Source of the DNA: Pseudomonadota bacterium
GTDB taxonomy: Bacteria > SZUA-182 > DTGQ01
Length of the DNA stretch: 64,000 nucleotides
Direction of reading: 5' to 3'
Assembly (NCBI GenBank): GCA_030625085.1
Contig: DAOURK010000001.1
Span: 1-64,000, forward strand
The position numbers and the translations under genes were made by a program. The notes beneath the pieces were generated by a model. That model made no database searches and was not told the origin of the DNA. It saw nothing but the letters and a program-made list of their open reading frames with translations. Shown here in pieces: positions 32,162 to 41,465 of this stretch (position 1 is its first letter; every line of letters starts with the position of its first letter).

Positions 32162-33244
32162 TTATGTTGAAATGGTGACAAATAAATAAGCCCCGAGCAA
32201 TAAAAAAATTACATTCCCTAACCACGCAGCCACTATTGGGGGGAACAGTCCAATATGGCCTAAAGAAATACCAACAGTGGAAATAATCCAACAGATAAAA
32301 CTAATCAGTAAACCCAGTCCGACATTAAATAACCTGGCGCTCTTATCAATTTTCACAGCAAAAGATACCCCTATCAAGGTCATGATAAAAATAATAAAGG
32401 GCATTGAAATTTTTGTATACAGATCTACCAGATATTTATCTGCCCTATACCCTGCTCCTTGCAATCGTTCAATATATTTTGACAGCTCTTGATACGTCAT
32501 TTCTTCAGGCTGTTTTTGCATGGCAAATATATCCTCAAATCCCTCGGGAATAGTGAAATGCTTCCGCTCAAATTCCTGAAAAGTAACTTTTTTAAAATTA
32601 TCCCCGCTAAAAAAACGCTCAACTCCATTATATAAATACCACTTATCATGACGATAAACAGCCCGTTTGGCATCTACTCTATGGACTATATGAAACTGAG
32701 AATCCAGTTTAAAAAAAGTAACTCCCCTCGCCTCTCGCCGCTTTGCATCCATAAACTGAATATTAAAAACACGGTTTCCACTCCCCCAAAACCAAATCCG
32801 GTTTTGACGTAAATTCCCCCCGGGTTTCTTGCCGTCAATAATTTTTTTGTAATAGCTGGCCGCTTGATTACTTCCGGGTAAAATTACCTCTTGGCAAATA
32901 AAGGTAACAGCGGAAAAAATAAGAGCAATAGCCAAAAGAACAGAGGTGACTCGGTAAAGGCTAATTCCACTAGCCTTTATAGCCATCAATTCCCCATTAC
33001 GCGACATTAATCCCAAAATCAACAGAACAGCAATTAAAAACGCCACTGGGAGTATCTGGAAAAAAATCTTCGGCAAGCTATAAAAAAGATATTTTATCAT
33101 AATAATCGAGGCAATACCTCGTTTTACCACATCATCTATCTTCTCAAAAAATTCGACAATCACATAAATTCCAAGAAGACAGACAACAGATAAAAATAAA
33201 GAGTGAAAAAATCCTTTTATCAGGTATCGATCTAAAATACGCAT
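32162..33244 (-). CDS. lptG: LPS export ABC transporter permease LptG
   Basis: 360 aa YjgP/YjgQ family (MRILDRYLIKGFFHSLFLSVV...). Confidence 0.92.
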   Translation of the reverse strand: MRILDRYLIKGFFHSLFLSVVCLLGIYVIVEFFEKIDDVVKRGIASIIMIKYLFYSLPKIFFQILPVAFLIAVLLILGLMSRNGELMAIKASGISLYRVTSVLLAIALIFSAVTFICQEVILPGSNQAASYYKKIIDGKKPGGNLRQNRIWFWGSGNRVFNIQFMDAKRREARGVTFFKLDSQFHIVHRVDAKRAVYRHDKWYLYNGVERFFSGDNFKKVTFQEFERKHFTIPEGFEDIFAMQKQPEEMTYQELSKYIERLQGAGYRADKYLVDLYTKISMPFIIFIMTLIGVSFAVKIDKSARLFNVGLGLLISFICWIISTVGISLGHIGLFPPIVAAWLGNVIFLLLGAYLFVTIST

Positions 33245-33297
33245 ATTTTTTTTCCGAAATTACAAGAATCCCTTTGTACCTTTTGTGTCTTTGTGGG

Positions 33298-34380
33298 TTA
33301 ATATTGTTCCAGCTTTTTAAACAGATATACTCCCATCAGGATCATAAGAAAATTTGGCATCCACATGGCTACCCAAGCAGACAACCACCCTCCATAGACC
33401 ATGGTCTTGCCAAATGCTAAAAAAGCATAGTACCCTAAAATAATTCCTAAACTGAGCCCAAATCCACTAAATCGAGTACCCTTCCGATTTTGAATTCCCA
33501 AAGGGCACCCCACTAAAGCAAAAACTATACAGGCAAAGGGTATTGAAAATTTTTGCTGCCATTCAATCAAAAGCCGGTAAGGAGGAGGTCTTAATTTTTT
33601 TTGCTTCTGAATTTCTTGCCAAAGCTCTCTCAAACCCATTACCCGAAAATCTCTTTTAGCTTCGGGAAGACTTCCGGAGAGTAAAAGATCATAGGTGGAA
33701 AAAGTGAGTTGTTGATATTCCCTTGCCTTATAAGGGTTACTTCGATGGATCTCTCCTTCCTTGAGCTGCAAAACCAATTTAAGTAATTGATTATTGGCGA
33801 TCAGTTCTCCTCGATTGGCAAAGATAATAACCTTCTCGCCTTTCCTTCGTTGATCCGAAACCATTACTCCTTGCAATGATGACCCTGAAATTTCATCTAC
33901 ATAAATGATAAAATCTTCAAGATTATCATTAAAAGTCTTCTCCCTTAGCCCCAAAACAGCATTCTTCCAGGTTGCACCCAAGATCAATTGTCGAAAGACT
34001 GCGTTGCTCTTGGGAATGACAAAACAAGAAATAAACAATGTAGCCCCGAATATAAAAAAAGAAGCGAAAAATACAGGGGCTATAATACGATGTAGTGATA
34101 CCCCGGCTGAGCGTAAAGCTAAAATTTCATTATCAGCAGACATTCGGCCATATAGAAGAAGAATAGCAAAAAGAAAAGACATAGGAATGATAAAAATTAA
34201 CAAGGAGGGCAAAAGACAGAGGATCAACAGAGCTACTGTTTTTAAGGGGATACTATTGGTAACAATCACCTCTGTTAAACGAAGGATTTTCCCCATTAAA
34301 AGGATAAACGTAAAAACCGATAACCCCAATCCGAAGGGGGGGATTAATTCTCGGATTAAATACCGATCAAAAATTTTCAC
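33298..34380 (-). CDS. lptF: LPS export ABC transporter permease LptF
   Basis: 360 aa YjgP/YjgQ family, adjacent to lptG. Confidence 0.92.
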   Translation of the reverse strand: MKIFDRYLIRELIPPFGLGLSVFTFILLMGKILRLTEVIVTNSIPLKTVALLILCLLPSLLIFIIPMSFLFAILLLYGRMSADNEILALRSAGVSLHRIIAPVFFASFFIFGATLFISCFVIPKSNAVFRQLILGATWKNAVLGLREKTFNDNLEDFIIYVDEISGSSLQGVMVSDQRRKGEKVIIFANRGELIANNQLLKLVLQLKEGEIHRSNPYKAREYQQLTFSTYDLLLSGSLPEAKRDFRVMGLRELWQEIQKQKKLRPPPYRLLIEWQQKFSIPFACIVFALVGCPLGIQNRKGTRFSGFGLSLGIILGYYAFLAFGKTMVYGGWLSAWVAMWMPNFLMILMGVYLFKKLEQY

Positions 34381-34411
34381 ATCTGGTCATTCGAAAATTA
34401 CTTCTATTGAA

Positions 34412-34446
34412 AAACAAAAGGGGCAGCATCTATCACTACCCCTTTT
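34412..34446 (-). terminator. Hairpin terminator downstream of cytochrome c3 gene
   Basis: AAAGGGG...CCCCTTTTT stem with T-run on minus strand. Confidence 0.6.
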
Positions 34447-34539
34447 TCATAATTCAACTATAAAAACCCTTACCCATCTTTGATGTGAAGAAGCCACCTG
34501 TCAATGGGTGGTCGAAAAATTCAGATACCCTGATTCCTC

Positions 34540-35031
34540 TTATTTCTTTTTCTTTATCTTTTTATGGCATTTTGCACATGATTTAGGAGCATTCGCTTTT
34601 TTATTCACCGCCTTGACGGCTTTATGACAGTTATAACAATTTTCATGATAGGCCCAGGCAAGCTCTTTTACCTGTTCTTCTTTCTTCAATTTTTTGGCTT
34701 TTGAAGGGCTTAAATTTTTTGTACCACTATGGCATGTTACACATTTATCTACCTTATCTCCCTTTTTCCAGACATTTACGCCGGTTTTATATACATGGTG
34801 ACAATCAGCGCATGCAATTGTCTCTCCCTTGTCATTTTTATATTCTTCAGCATGTTTTTTATGCGTAAGCAGGCTTTTTTCATAGCCCTTATCTTTTTCA
34901 TACTTATTCTGTATTAAAATTTCATCGTCTACCTTTTGAGCTTTTTCCCCGCCTTCAACTGCTGAAATCCCAACCATTCCACTAACCACGACAAAAAAGA
35001 AAATTACCAGCCAAATACATTTTTTTGACAT
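34540..35031 (-). CDS. Class III (tetraheme) cytochrome c
   Basis: signal peptide plus four CxxCH motifs: CADCH, CVTCH, CYNCH, CAKCH. Confidence 0.92.
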   Translation of the reverse strand: MSKKCIWLVIFFFVVVSGMVGISAVEGGEKAQKVDDEILIQNKYEKDKGYEKSLLTHKKHAEEYKNDKGETIACADCHHVYKTGVNVWKKGDKVDKCVTCHSGTKNLSPSKAKKLKKEEQVKELAWAYHENCYNCHKAVKAVNKKANAPKSCAKCHKKIKKKK

Positions 35032-35412
35032 ACTTTATTCTCCCTTTCTTATGAAAAATTTAGTTCATCAGACAACTAATATAATTTTATAGAATATGAG
35101 GTAATACTATGAGTATGATACAATGGTAACATTTTAATCCTTTAGAATGCAAATTCCCGCTTTTGCTTGAATGAAGAAAAAAAATCAAATTGTCATTCTT
35201 GCAGAGGCAGGGATTTAATAATTCATAAAAACAATCGCCCTCCCTTCTCTATCTCTATATATTTTTCAGCTTATGCTATTAAACCTTTTTGAAAATTTAG
35301 TTAATTGTACTAATAACCTTAATTTATTGTCAAGAAAAAATATATCCTCAGCCAGCCCCTGCAATTTTCATTTTGACCTAAAGCGGCTATAAATTAAGAG
35401 TTTGATAAAATT

Positions 35413-35513
35413 GATGCATTCGTAAAAAATCGTTTTTAGGAAATTTGGGTTGCATAAATTCAAAAAGTTATGTTGTACATATATCTCCATTTTGGACTTT
35501 TTACGAGGCCATC
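35413..35513. repeat. MITE-like family E, 101 bp, copy 1
   Basis: GATGCATTCGTAAAAAATC ... GACTTTTTACGAGGCCATC inverted termini; flanked by AAATT on both sides; closely similar to 40850-40950. Confidence 0.88.
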
Positions 35514-35610
35514 AAATTAGTATATAAAATTTACTGTCTAAAACCCAAAAGAAGGCTGGTAAAATGTTTGTCAACCAACCTCTTTTGAATGTATATGCCC
35601 TTATACAGGA

Positions 35611-37122
35611 TTAATAATTTTCTATATTTATCCTATTCAATGGACCGCCAAATTGAGTCAATGGTTGATCAAAACTCTCCTCATTCCCCAAAACCAATAA
35701 AATATACTTTTCGGGTTTCAGATAATCTCGGGCCACCCGTTGAATATCTTCCATAACTACCTTACTGATATTTTCCCGATAGGTATCCAAATAATCCCTG
35801 GGTAACCCATCGTACTCCAAGGAAATCATCTGTCCCACCAGCCCATGGGAAGAGGAAAAGGAAAAAACAAATTGATTCAAAATAGAATCCTTTGCCCACT
35901 GGAGCTTTTGAGGAGAAATCCCTCCTGATTTAACCTGCTCTATAATCCGATACATTAAAGAGGTGGCCACATAGGTATTGGAAGAACCGGTAAAACAATA
36001 GGCGCCAAACACACCATAATCATTATACCCCGTGTAAAAACTCCCTACACTATAAGCAAGGCCTCGATCGGAGCGAATTTCTTCAGTAAGATAAGAATTA
36101 AAACCGCTTCCCCCCAAAATATCATTTAAAATCGAAAAAGCAAAATAATCTTGATGGTTCTTAGGTATAGAAAAGCCCCCGAGAACAATAATAGATTGGG
36201 GTATTTTTTTGGCAATAAAGTTTATGGATTTTACATCAGGTCTCTGGGGAACAGGGGCCGGGGGGAGTGGTTCAGGTAACGGGGACCACCCGGCAGCCAA
36301 TTTTTCCAATTTGGCCATCATTTCTTCTTTTTGAAAATCACCGGAAAGGCCCAAAATCATATTATCAGGATGAAAATATCGCTCATGAAACCACACCATA
36401 TCTTTTCGGGTAAGTTTTTGAGTCCCTGCAATGGTAGCTTCATTACCTCGCGGATCACCTTTATAAAGTAATTTACGAAATTCCCGAAAGGCTATTTTTT
36501 GAGGAGAGTCATTCTTCCTGCGAATTTTTTCTATTCTTTTTTCTTTGGCCAATTCCACCTTTTCAGAATGAAAAACAGGATTTTTTATCACCTCGAAAAA
36601 AAACCCCAACCCCTTATCCAGGTCCTTGGTTAAAACAGATAAAGATGCCCTGCCTGACTCTCTGCCAATAGAGGTGTTAAGGTGAATAGAATGAAACTCT
36701 AACTCCTCATCCAATTTATCTGCCGAAAAAGATTTGGTCCCCCCTGTTCGCATAACCTCACCGGTTAATCCTGCTAAGCCGACTTTGTCCGAGGGTTCAT
36801 AAATACTCCCGGTTCGAATGATGACAGAGACATTAACAATAGGGATTTCATGATCCGGCAATAAATAAACAATCATTCCATTTTTTAATTGCCTTCGTTC
36901 AACCTTGGGAAAATTACATTGCAAAGATGGATAGCGCAGATTGCGAGGATCCGGGAGGGTGGTTGAGGTTTTCAGAGAAATCGGAGCGCAAGCTATCAGG
37001 CCAAGTGACACAATCTGTCCAATAATAAACATCACAAAAAATTTTAGAAACGCCCGGTTTCTTTTTATCGTCTTGGGTCCATGTATTGGTTGTTTCCATT
37101 CACATGCTTTCTGTTTTATCAT
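35611..37122 (-). CDS. M16 family peptidase, apparently lacking the HxxEH zinc motif
   Basis: M16 fold (RRQLKNGMIVYLLPDHEIPIVNVSVIIRTGS), expected HLLEH replaced by GLTGEV; lipoprotein-like N-terminus. Confidence 0.88.
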   Translation of the reverse strand: MIKQKACEWKQPIHGPKTIKRNRAFLKFFVMFIIGQIVSLGLIACAPISLKTSTTLPDPRNLRYPSLQCNFPKVERRQLKNGMIVYLLPDHEIPIVNVSVIIRTGSIYEPSDKVGLAGLTGEVMRTGGTKSFSADKLDEELEFHSIHLNTSIGRESGRASLSVLTKDLDKGLGFFFEVIKNPVFHSEKVELAKEKRIEKIRRKNDSPQKIAFREFRKLLYKGDPRGNEATIAGTQKLTRKDMVWFHERYFHPDNMILGLSGDFQKEEMMAKLEKLAAGWSPLPEPLPPAPVPQRPDVKSINFIAKKIPQSIIVLGGFSIPKNHQDYFAFSILNDILGGSGFNSYLTEEIRSDRGLAYSVGSFYTGYNDYGVFGAYCFTGSSNTYVATSLMYRIIEQVKSGGISPQKLQWAKDSILNQFVFSFSSSHGLVGQMISLEYDGLPRDYLDTYRENISKVVMEDIQRVARDYLKPEKYILLVLGNEESFDQPLTQFGGPLNRINIENY

Positions 37123-37199
37123 ATCTTCGAGTCCCTTTTCGATTTATGGTTCAAGGCAGGGCGAAACAAATTAGCCCCTGAGCCTGCACATTTGAATTA

Positions 37200-37263
37200 G
37201 ACTAAATTAACAGGATTTACGAGATTTTTCTTTTTTATCCTGTTCAATCCTGTTTATCCGGTC
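37200..37263. repeat. Palindromic repeat family F, copy 2 (GACTAAATTAACAGGATTTACGAGATT ... AATCCTGTTTATCCGGTC)
   Basis: inverted arms, related to 31024-31084. Confidence 0.78.
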
Positions 37264-37308
37264 AAAAAAATGGCTAAAAACCTGCATAAAATGAGAATTC
37301 CTGTGCTA

Positions 37309-38838
37309 TTAAGGTTGCTTGGATGATGATTGAGTCACCATAAAGGCCACTGTCCGATTTTGTGAGACAAGATATTTTTGTACTGTTTCCTGAATTTGTT
37401 GAGGGCTAATTTTATCCAGTACCTCCAAATGCGTATCAATATATTTCCAATCGCCGGCTACACTCTCAAAATAAGAGAGACTGCCGGCCAAACCGGAATT
37501 AGATTTCAAAGAACGAATAAAATCTCCCTTCAATTGATTTTTTACTTTTTGAATGTCGTGATCAGAAACCAGCTCTGTTTTCAGTCGATCAATTTCCTCA
37601 TAAATAATCTGCTCAACCTCTTCTATTGTATGGGGATTTCGTGGAGTAGCCATGATCATGAATATATTCGGATAACGAGCGCCAGGCATTCCATTTGATG
37701 TGCTCACCCGGATGGCAACCTGATCCTTTTCCACCAATCGTTTATAAAGGCGCGATGTTCGTCCCCCTGTAAGAACCGCATCTACTAAATCAAATACATA
37801 GTCTTCATGAGAGGGTAAGGTTGGTTTATGGTAACCAATTAAGAGTTGAGGTTGAGCATCCAGGTGCACCTCAATTCTTTTTTCCCCCAATTGAGCCGGT
37901 TCAACAGCCCTGATAATAGGGGGCGACTCTTGTCGGGGAATAAGGCCAAAATATCGCTCTACCAGGGCGATAAATTCCTCGGGCTGTATATCACCAACTG
38001 CGGTTATTACTGTATTTTGAGGAATATAATAGGTGCGAAAAAAATTTTCCATATCAGCCTTATCAAGATACTTTATTTCTGGTTCCCAACCAATAATGGG
38101 ATTTTGATAGGGATGAACCAAATAGGCTGTAGCTAAAAATTGTTCCAAAAGTTTACGAAAGGGTTCGCTTTCGTTTGTTTGCCGGCGCTCTTCCAAAACT
38201 ACCTTCCGTTCGGAATAAAATTCCCGAAAAACGGGATTAGCCAACCGATCCGATTCCAGTCGGGCCCATAACTCAACTCGATTAGAAGGCAGGTTCACTT
38301 TATAGGTAGTTAAATCAGCGCCGGTACTGGCATTAAATCCTACGGCGCCATTTTCACTATACAATAAATTCATCTCATCCTTAATAACATATTGTCCGGC
38401 TTGCTCCTGCAAAGTAATCAACTCTTCCTCTAATTGATGAATAACCTTTTGATCAGCCGATTTCCCCTTTTGCCTCTCTTTATCCAAGCTGCTCCCAACT
38501 CGATCGATCTGAGTTAATAATTTTTTTTCCTTTTTAAAATTTTTGGTCCCAATTGTCTCTGTTCCCTTAAAGAGCATATGCTCCAGGAGATGCGCCATGC
38601 CTACCCCCTTATCTTCGACCATACCCACCCGAAATCGAATATACAGTGAAACAATTGGAGCTTGATGTCGCTCCAGGACTAAAACTTTCATCCCATTACT
38701 CAAGGTATGCTCTACCACCCGATCCCTCAATTGGGTAGCCTGTCCTGGAAATGTCCACAGCATTACCATTAAGATTACAACCAAAATGCCGGAGACTATA
38801 CCACATGTTTTCTTTTTCCCTACGTCCTTGAGTTTCAT
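37309..38838 (-). CDS. M16 family zinc peptidase
   Basis: HLLEHMLFKGTE zinc motif and downstream glutamate region. Confidence 0.93.
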   Translation of the reverse strand: MKLKDVGKKKTCGIVSGILVVILMVMLWTFPGQATQLRDRVVEHTLSNGMKVLVLERHQAPIVSLYIRFRVGMVEDKGVGMAHLLEHMLFKGTETIGTKNFKKEKKLLTQIDRVGSSLDKERQKGKSADQKVIHQLEEELITLQEQAGQYVIKDEMNLLYSENGAVGFNASTGADLTTYKVNLPSNRVELWARLESDRLANPVFREFYSERKVVLEERRQTNESEPFRKLLEQFLATAYLVHPYQNPIIGWEPEIKYLDKADMENFFRTYYIPQNTVITAVGDIQPEEFIALVERYFGLIPRQESPPIIRAVEPAQLGEKRIEVHLDAQPQLLIGYHKPTLPSHEDYVFDLVDAVLTGGRTSRLYKRLVEKDQVAIRVSTSNGMPGARYPNIFMIMATPRNPHTIEEVEQIIYEEIDRLKTELVSDHDIQKVKNQLKGDFIRSLKSNSGLAGSLSYFESVAGDWKYIDTHLEVLDKISPQQIQETVQKYLVSQNRTVAFMVTQSSSKQP

Positions 38839-39142
38839 TAAAGAATCCCCTTATTCTGCTTTACAAGCAGCGATTTTGACGTCCTTCGATCTTTAAAATT
38901 CATTATTTTTTATCCTGCTCATACTGTAAAAACTATCTAATAAAATATTTTTTTCTCCTTCATCTTTAGAATGCTCCTTTACAGGCATATGGTTTGCATT
39001 TTAACGAAACATCAAAATTTAATCAATACCATTTTTAAAACAAGCTAATTTATTTTTATAACTTAAATAACTTTCGCCATTTAACAGCATGTCAAAAATA
39101 TAAAAGTACCATTTCATTTATCAGGAAAAAGACATAATATAT

Positions 39143-40825
39143 ATGAAAGAAGGGAAACAAATACCGATATTATCAAATATTTTACTGATCCCGGGGATAA
39201 TCTGCGCCTTGCTCTTTATTTCCGGCTGCTTCGCTCTCAGCCGTGCGCAATGGATTGCTCCAAACCTGATTTATCCCTTTCCCTATGTAAACTGGGAGAC
39301 TCTGGGATGGCTAAACTTTTCTTATCCTCAACTATCAGAAAACAGTTACTTATACTCCCAGGAATTTCCTGTCAGACAATCAACCGGACAAATTTTCCTT
39401 GGGGGGGAGAGCCCCTCTACTTTATTTTATCCCTCTTTATTTTATCCTTTGTCTCCTGCCGGGGTAAATTTTCCCCTTTTTTATAATGCGTTGAATACTC
39501 TTCAGTCAATTTTTTTAGATACATTTGTCTCCCACACGGCCGCCTTCACTCTACCAGCGCCGGAAATAAAACCGGTAGGTATTGAGACCAGGCAAATAAA
39601 ATATAAGCCCCCCGCCATCCAGAGCGCTGGTTTAAAATATATTCCAGGGCTTCCGGCTTATGCGGCAAACCAGGTTATTATACAATTTTTACCCAGGACC
39701 CCTCCCCTCGAAGCCAGTCGAGTATTTAACAGACACCAACTCAATGAGCTTTACACCAGCCCTTATGCCGGGTATACTCTGGTGCGTACTTCCTCTTCGG
39801 CAAGTGTTTTCGAATATGCCCAAAGACTGCGAACAGAACGTTCGATCTTATTTGCCGAACCTAATTACTATCGCCATTCCCATTTTATTCCCAATGATCC
39901 TTACTATCAATATCAATGGCATTTAAATCTCTTAAACTGCAGTTATGCCTGGGATATTGAAACCGGTGCCGGTGCAGTGGTAGCCTTGTTGGATTCAGGA
40001 GTTGCCTATGAAACCAGCGGCATCTATGCCCAAGCCCCAGACCTGGCAGGGACCCTATTTGCCCCGGGTTATGATTTTGTCAATGACGACCCCTTCCCGG
40101 ATGACGATTATAGTCACGGCACCCATATGGCCGGCTGTATTGCTCAGACGAGCAATAATTTGCTTGGGGCTGCCGGAGTTGCTTTCGGCGCTACTATCAT
40201 GCCGGTTAAAGTCATGGATAATATAGGTGGTGTTACTATTGCCGATGAGGTGGAAGGGATTTATTTTGCCGCCAACAATGGGGCTCACATTATTAGTATG
40301 AGTCTTGGAGGTGCCGGTACCTCTGTCACCGAAGCAGAGGCCATTACCTATGCTTACAATAATGGAACTACTATTATTTGTTCTGCAGGCAATTCCGGTT
40401 CCGGCACCCCGGAATATCCGGCCTCTTATCCGGAACCGGTCTCTGTCAGCGCTATACGAACTGACTATAGCTTTGCCTCTTCATATTCCAATTATGGTAT
40501 ATATGTTGATGTCTGTGCTCCAGGGGGAGATTCAAGTATTGATTTGAATGCTGATGGGTTTGGAGACGGCATCCTCCAGCAAACTCATGATGGACAAAAT
40601 TTCTCGGTTTTTTCTTACTATTTTTATGAAGGGACATCCCCAGCCGCGGCTTTAGTGTCCGGGGTTGCAGCCCTCATAATTGGGAAAAGCTCCATCCCTT
40701 TGGCCCCCTCGGATGTTGTCTCAATCTTGGAGGGAAGCGCCACCGATCTTGGAACTGCCGGATGGGATCAGTATTATGGCCACGGATTAGTGAATGCTTA
40801 TCTGGCTGTCGTACAAACCCCCTAA
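39143..40825 (+). CDS. Secreted S8 subtilisin-like serine protease with aromatic/Pro-rich N-terminal extension
   Basis: catalytic triad contexts ALLDSGVA, SHGTHMAGCIA, GTSPAAALVSG; signal peptide. Confidence 0.93.
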   Translation: MKEGKQIPILSNILLIPGIICALLFISGCFALSRAQWIAPNLIYPFPYVNWETLGWLNFSYPQLSENSYLYSQEFPVRQSTGQIFLGGESPSTLFYPSLFYPLSPAGVNFPLFYNALNTLQSIFLDTFVSHTAAFTLPAPEIKPVGIETRQIKYKPPAIQSAGLKYIPGLPAYAANQVIIQFLPRTPPLEASRVFNRHQLNELYTSPYAGYTLVRTSSSASVFEYAQRLRTERSILFAEPNYYRHSHFIPNDPYYQYQWHLNLLNCSYAWDIETGAGAVVALLDSGVAYETSGIYAQAPDLAGTLFAPGYDFVNDDPFPDDDYSHGTHMAGCIAQTSNNLLGAAGVAFGATIMPVKVMDNIGGVTIADEVEGIYFAANNGAHIISMSLGGAGTSVTEAEAITYAYNNGTTIICSAGNSGSGTPEYPASYPEPVSVSAIRTDYSFASSYSNYGIYVDVCAPGGDSSIDLNADGFGDGILQQTHDGQNFSVFSYYFYEGTSPAAALVSGVAALIIGKSSIPLAPSDVVSILEGSATDLGTAGWDQYYGHGLVNAYLAVVQTP

Positions 40826-40849
40826 TTATTATCGTAATTGTTTATCACT

Positions 40850-40950
40850 GATGCATTCGTAAAAAGTCATTTTTAGAAAATTTGGGCTGCATAAATTCAA
40901 CAAGTTATGTTGTACATATATGCCCATTTTGGACTTTTTACAAGACCATC
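40850..40950. repeat. MITE-like family E, 101 bp, copy 2
   Basis: GATGCATTCGTAAAAAGTC ... GACTTTTTACAAGACCATC; same length and interior (AAATTTGGGCTGCATAAATTCAACAAGTTATGTTGTACATATAT) as 35413 copy. Confidence 0.9.
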
Positions 40951-41465
40951 ACCACTAATTTTTACAAAATTGCATGATAATTATTTCCCACACAAAGGAT
41001 GCAAAGCACATTCAAAAACTTTCTGCTTGTTTGGCGAACTCAGGAATAACCTCAGGAATAACCTAAGGCCAAAAGTATGCATAAATAAATTTTATACGTT
41101 GATTCGCATATTTTTTAGTATCTAAACCTCATTTTATGCATTTGGTTTTCTAAGGCACACGTTTTAAACGACCAACTTGTTAAATTTATTAAGTTTTTTT
41201 TTATTATCCCTTAAAAGGGGTTGGCATTGATTTTGCTATTTACAATGTCAAATAGAAAATGTGATTTTCCCTATTGCGTTTGACAAAAAACCAAAAAATC
41301 AGAAAGGGGGAATTTTTAAAGGTAATAATTTTTTGTGGGTCGAGTAGATGATGGTTCAGTGTGAGGGTTCGAGATGATGGTTATGAATGTTGGGTTCGAT
41401 TAAGGCGTCTTTTTAATGAAAAATTTAATTGACGATTTCATCTGCACAGGAAAGGAAAAAAAATT

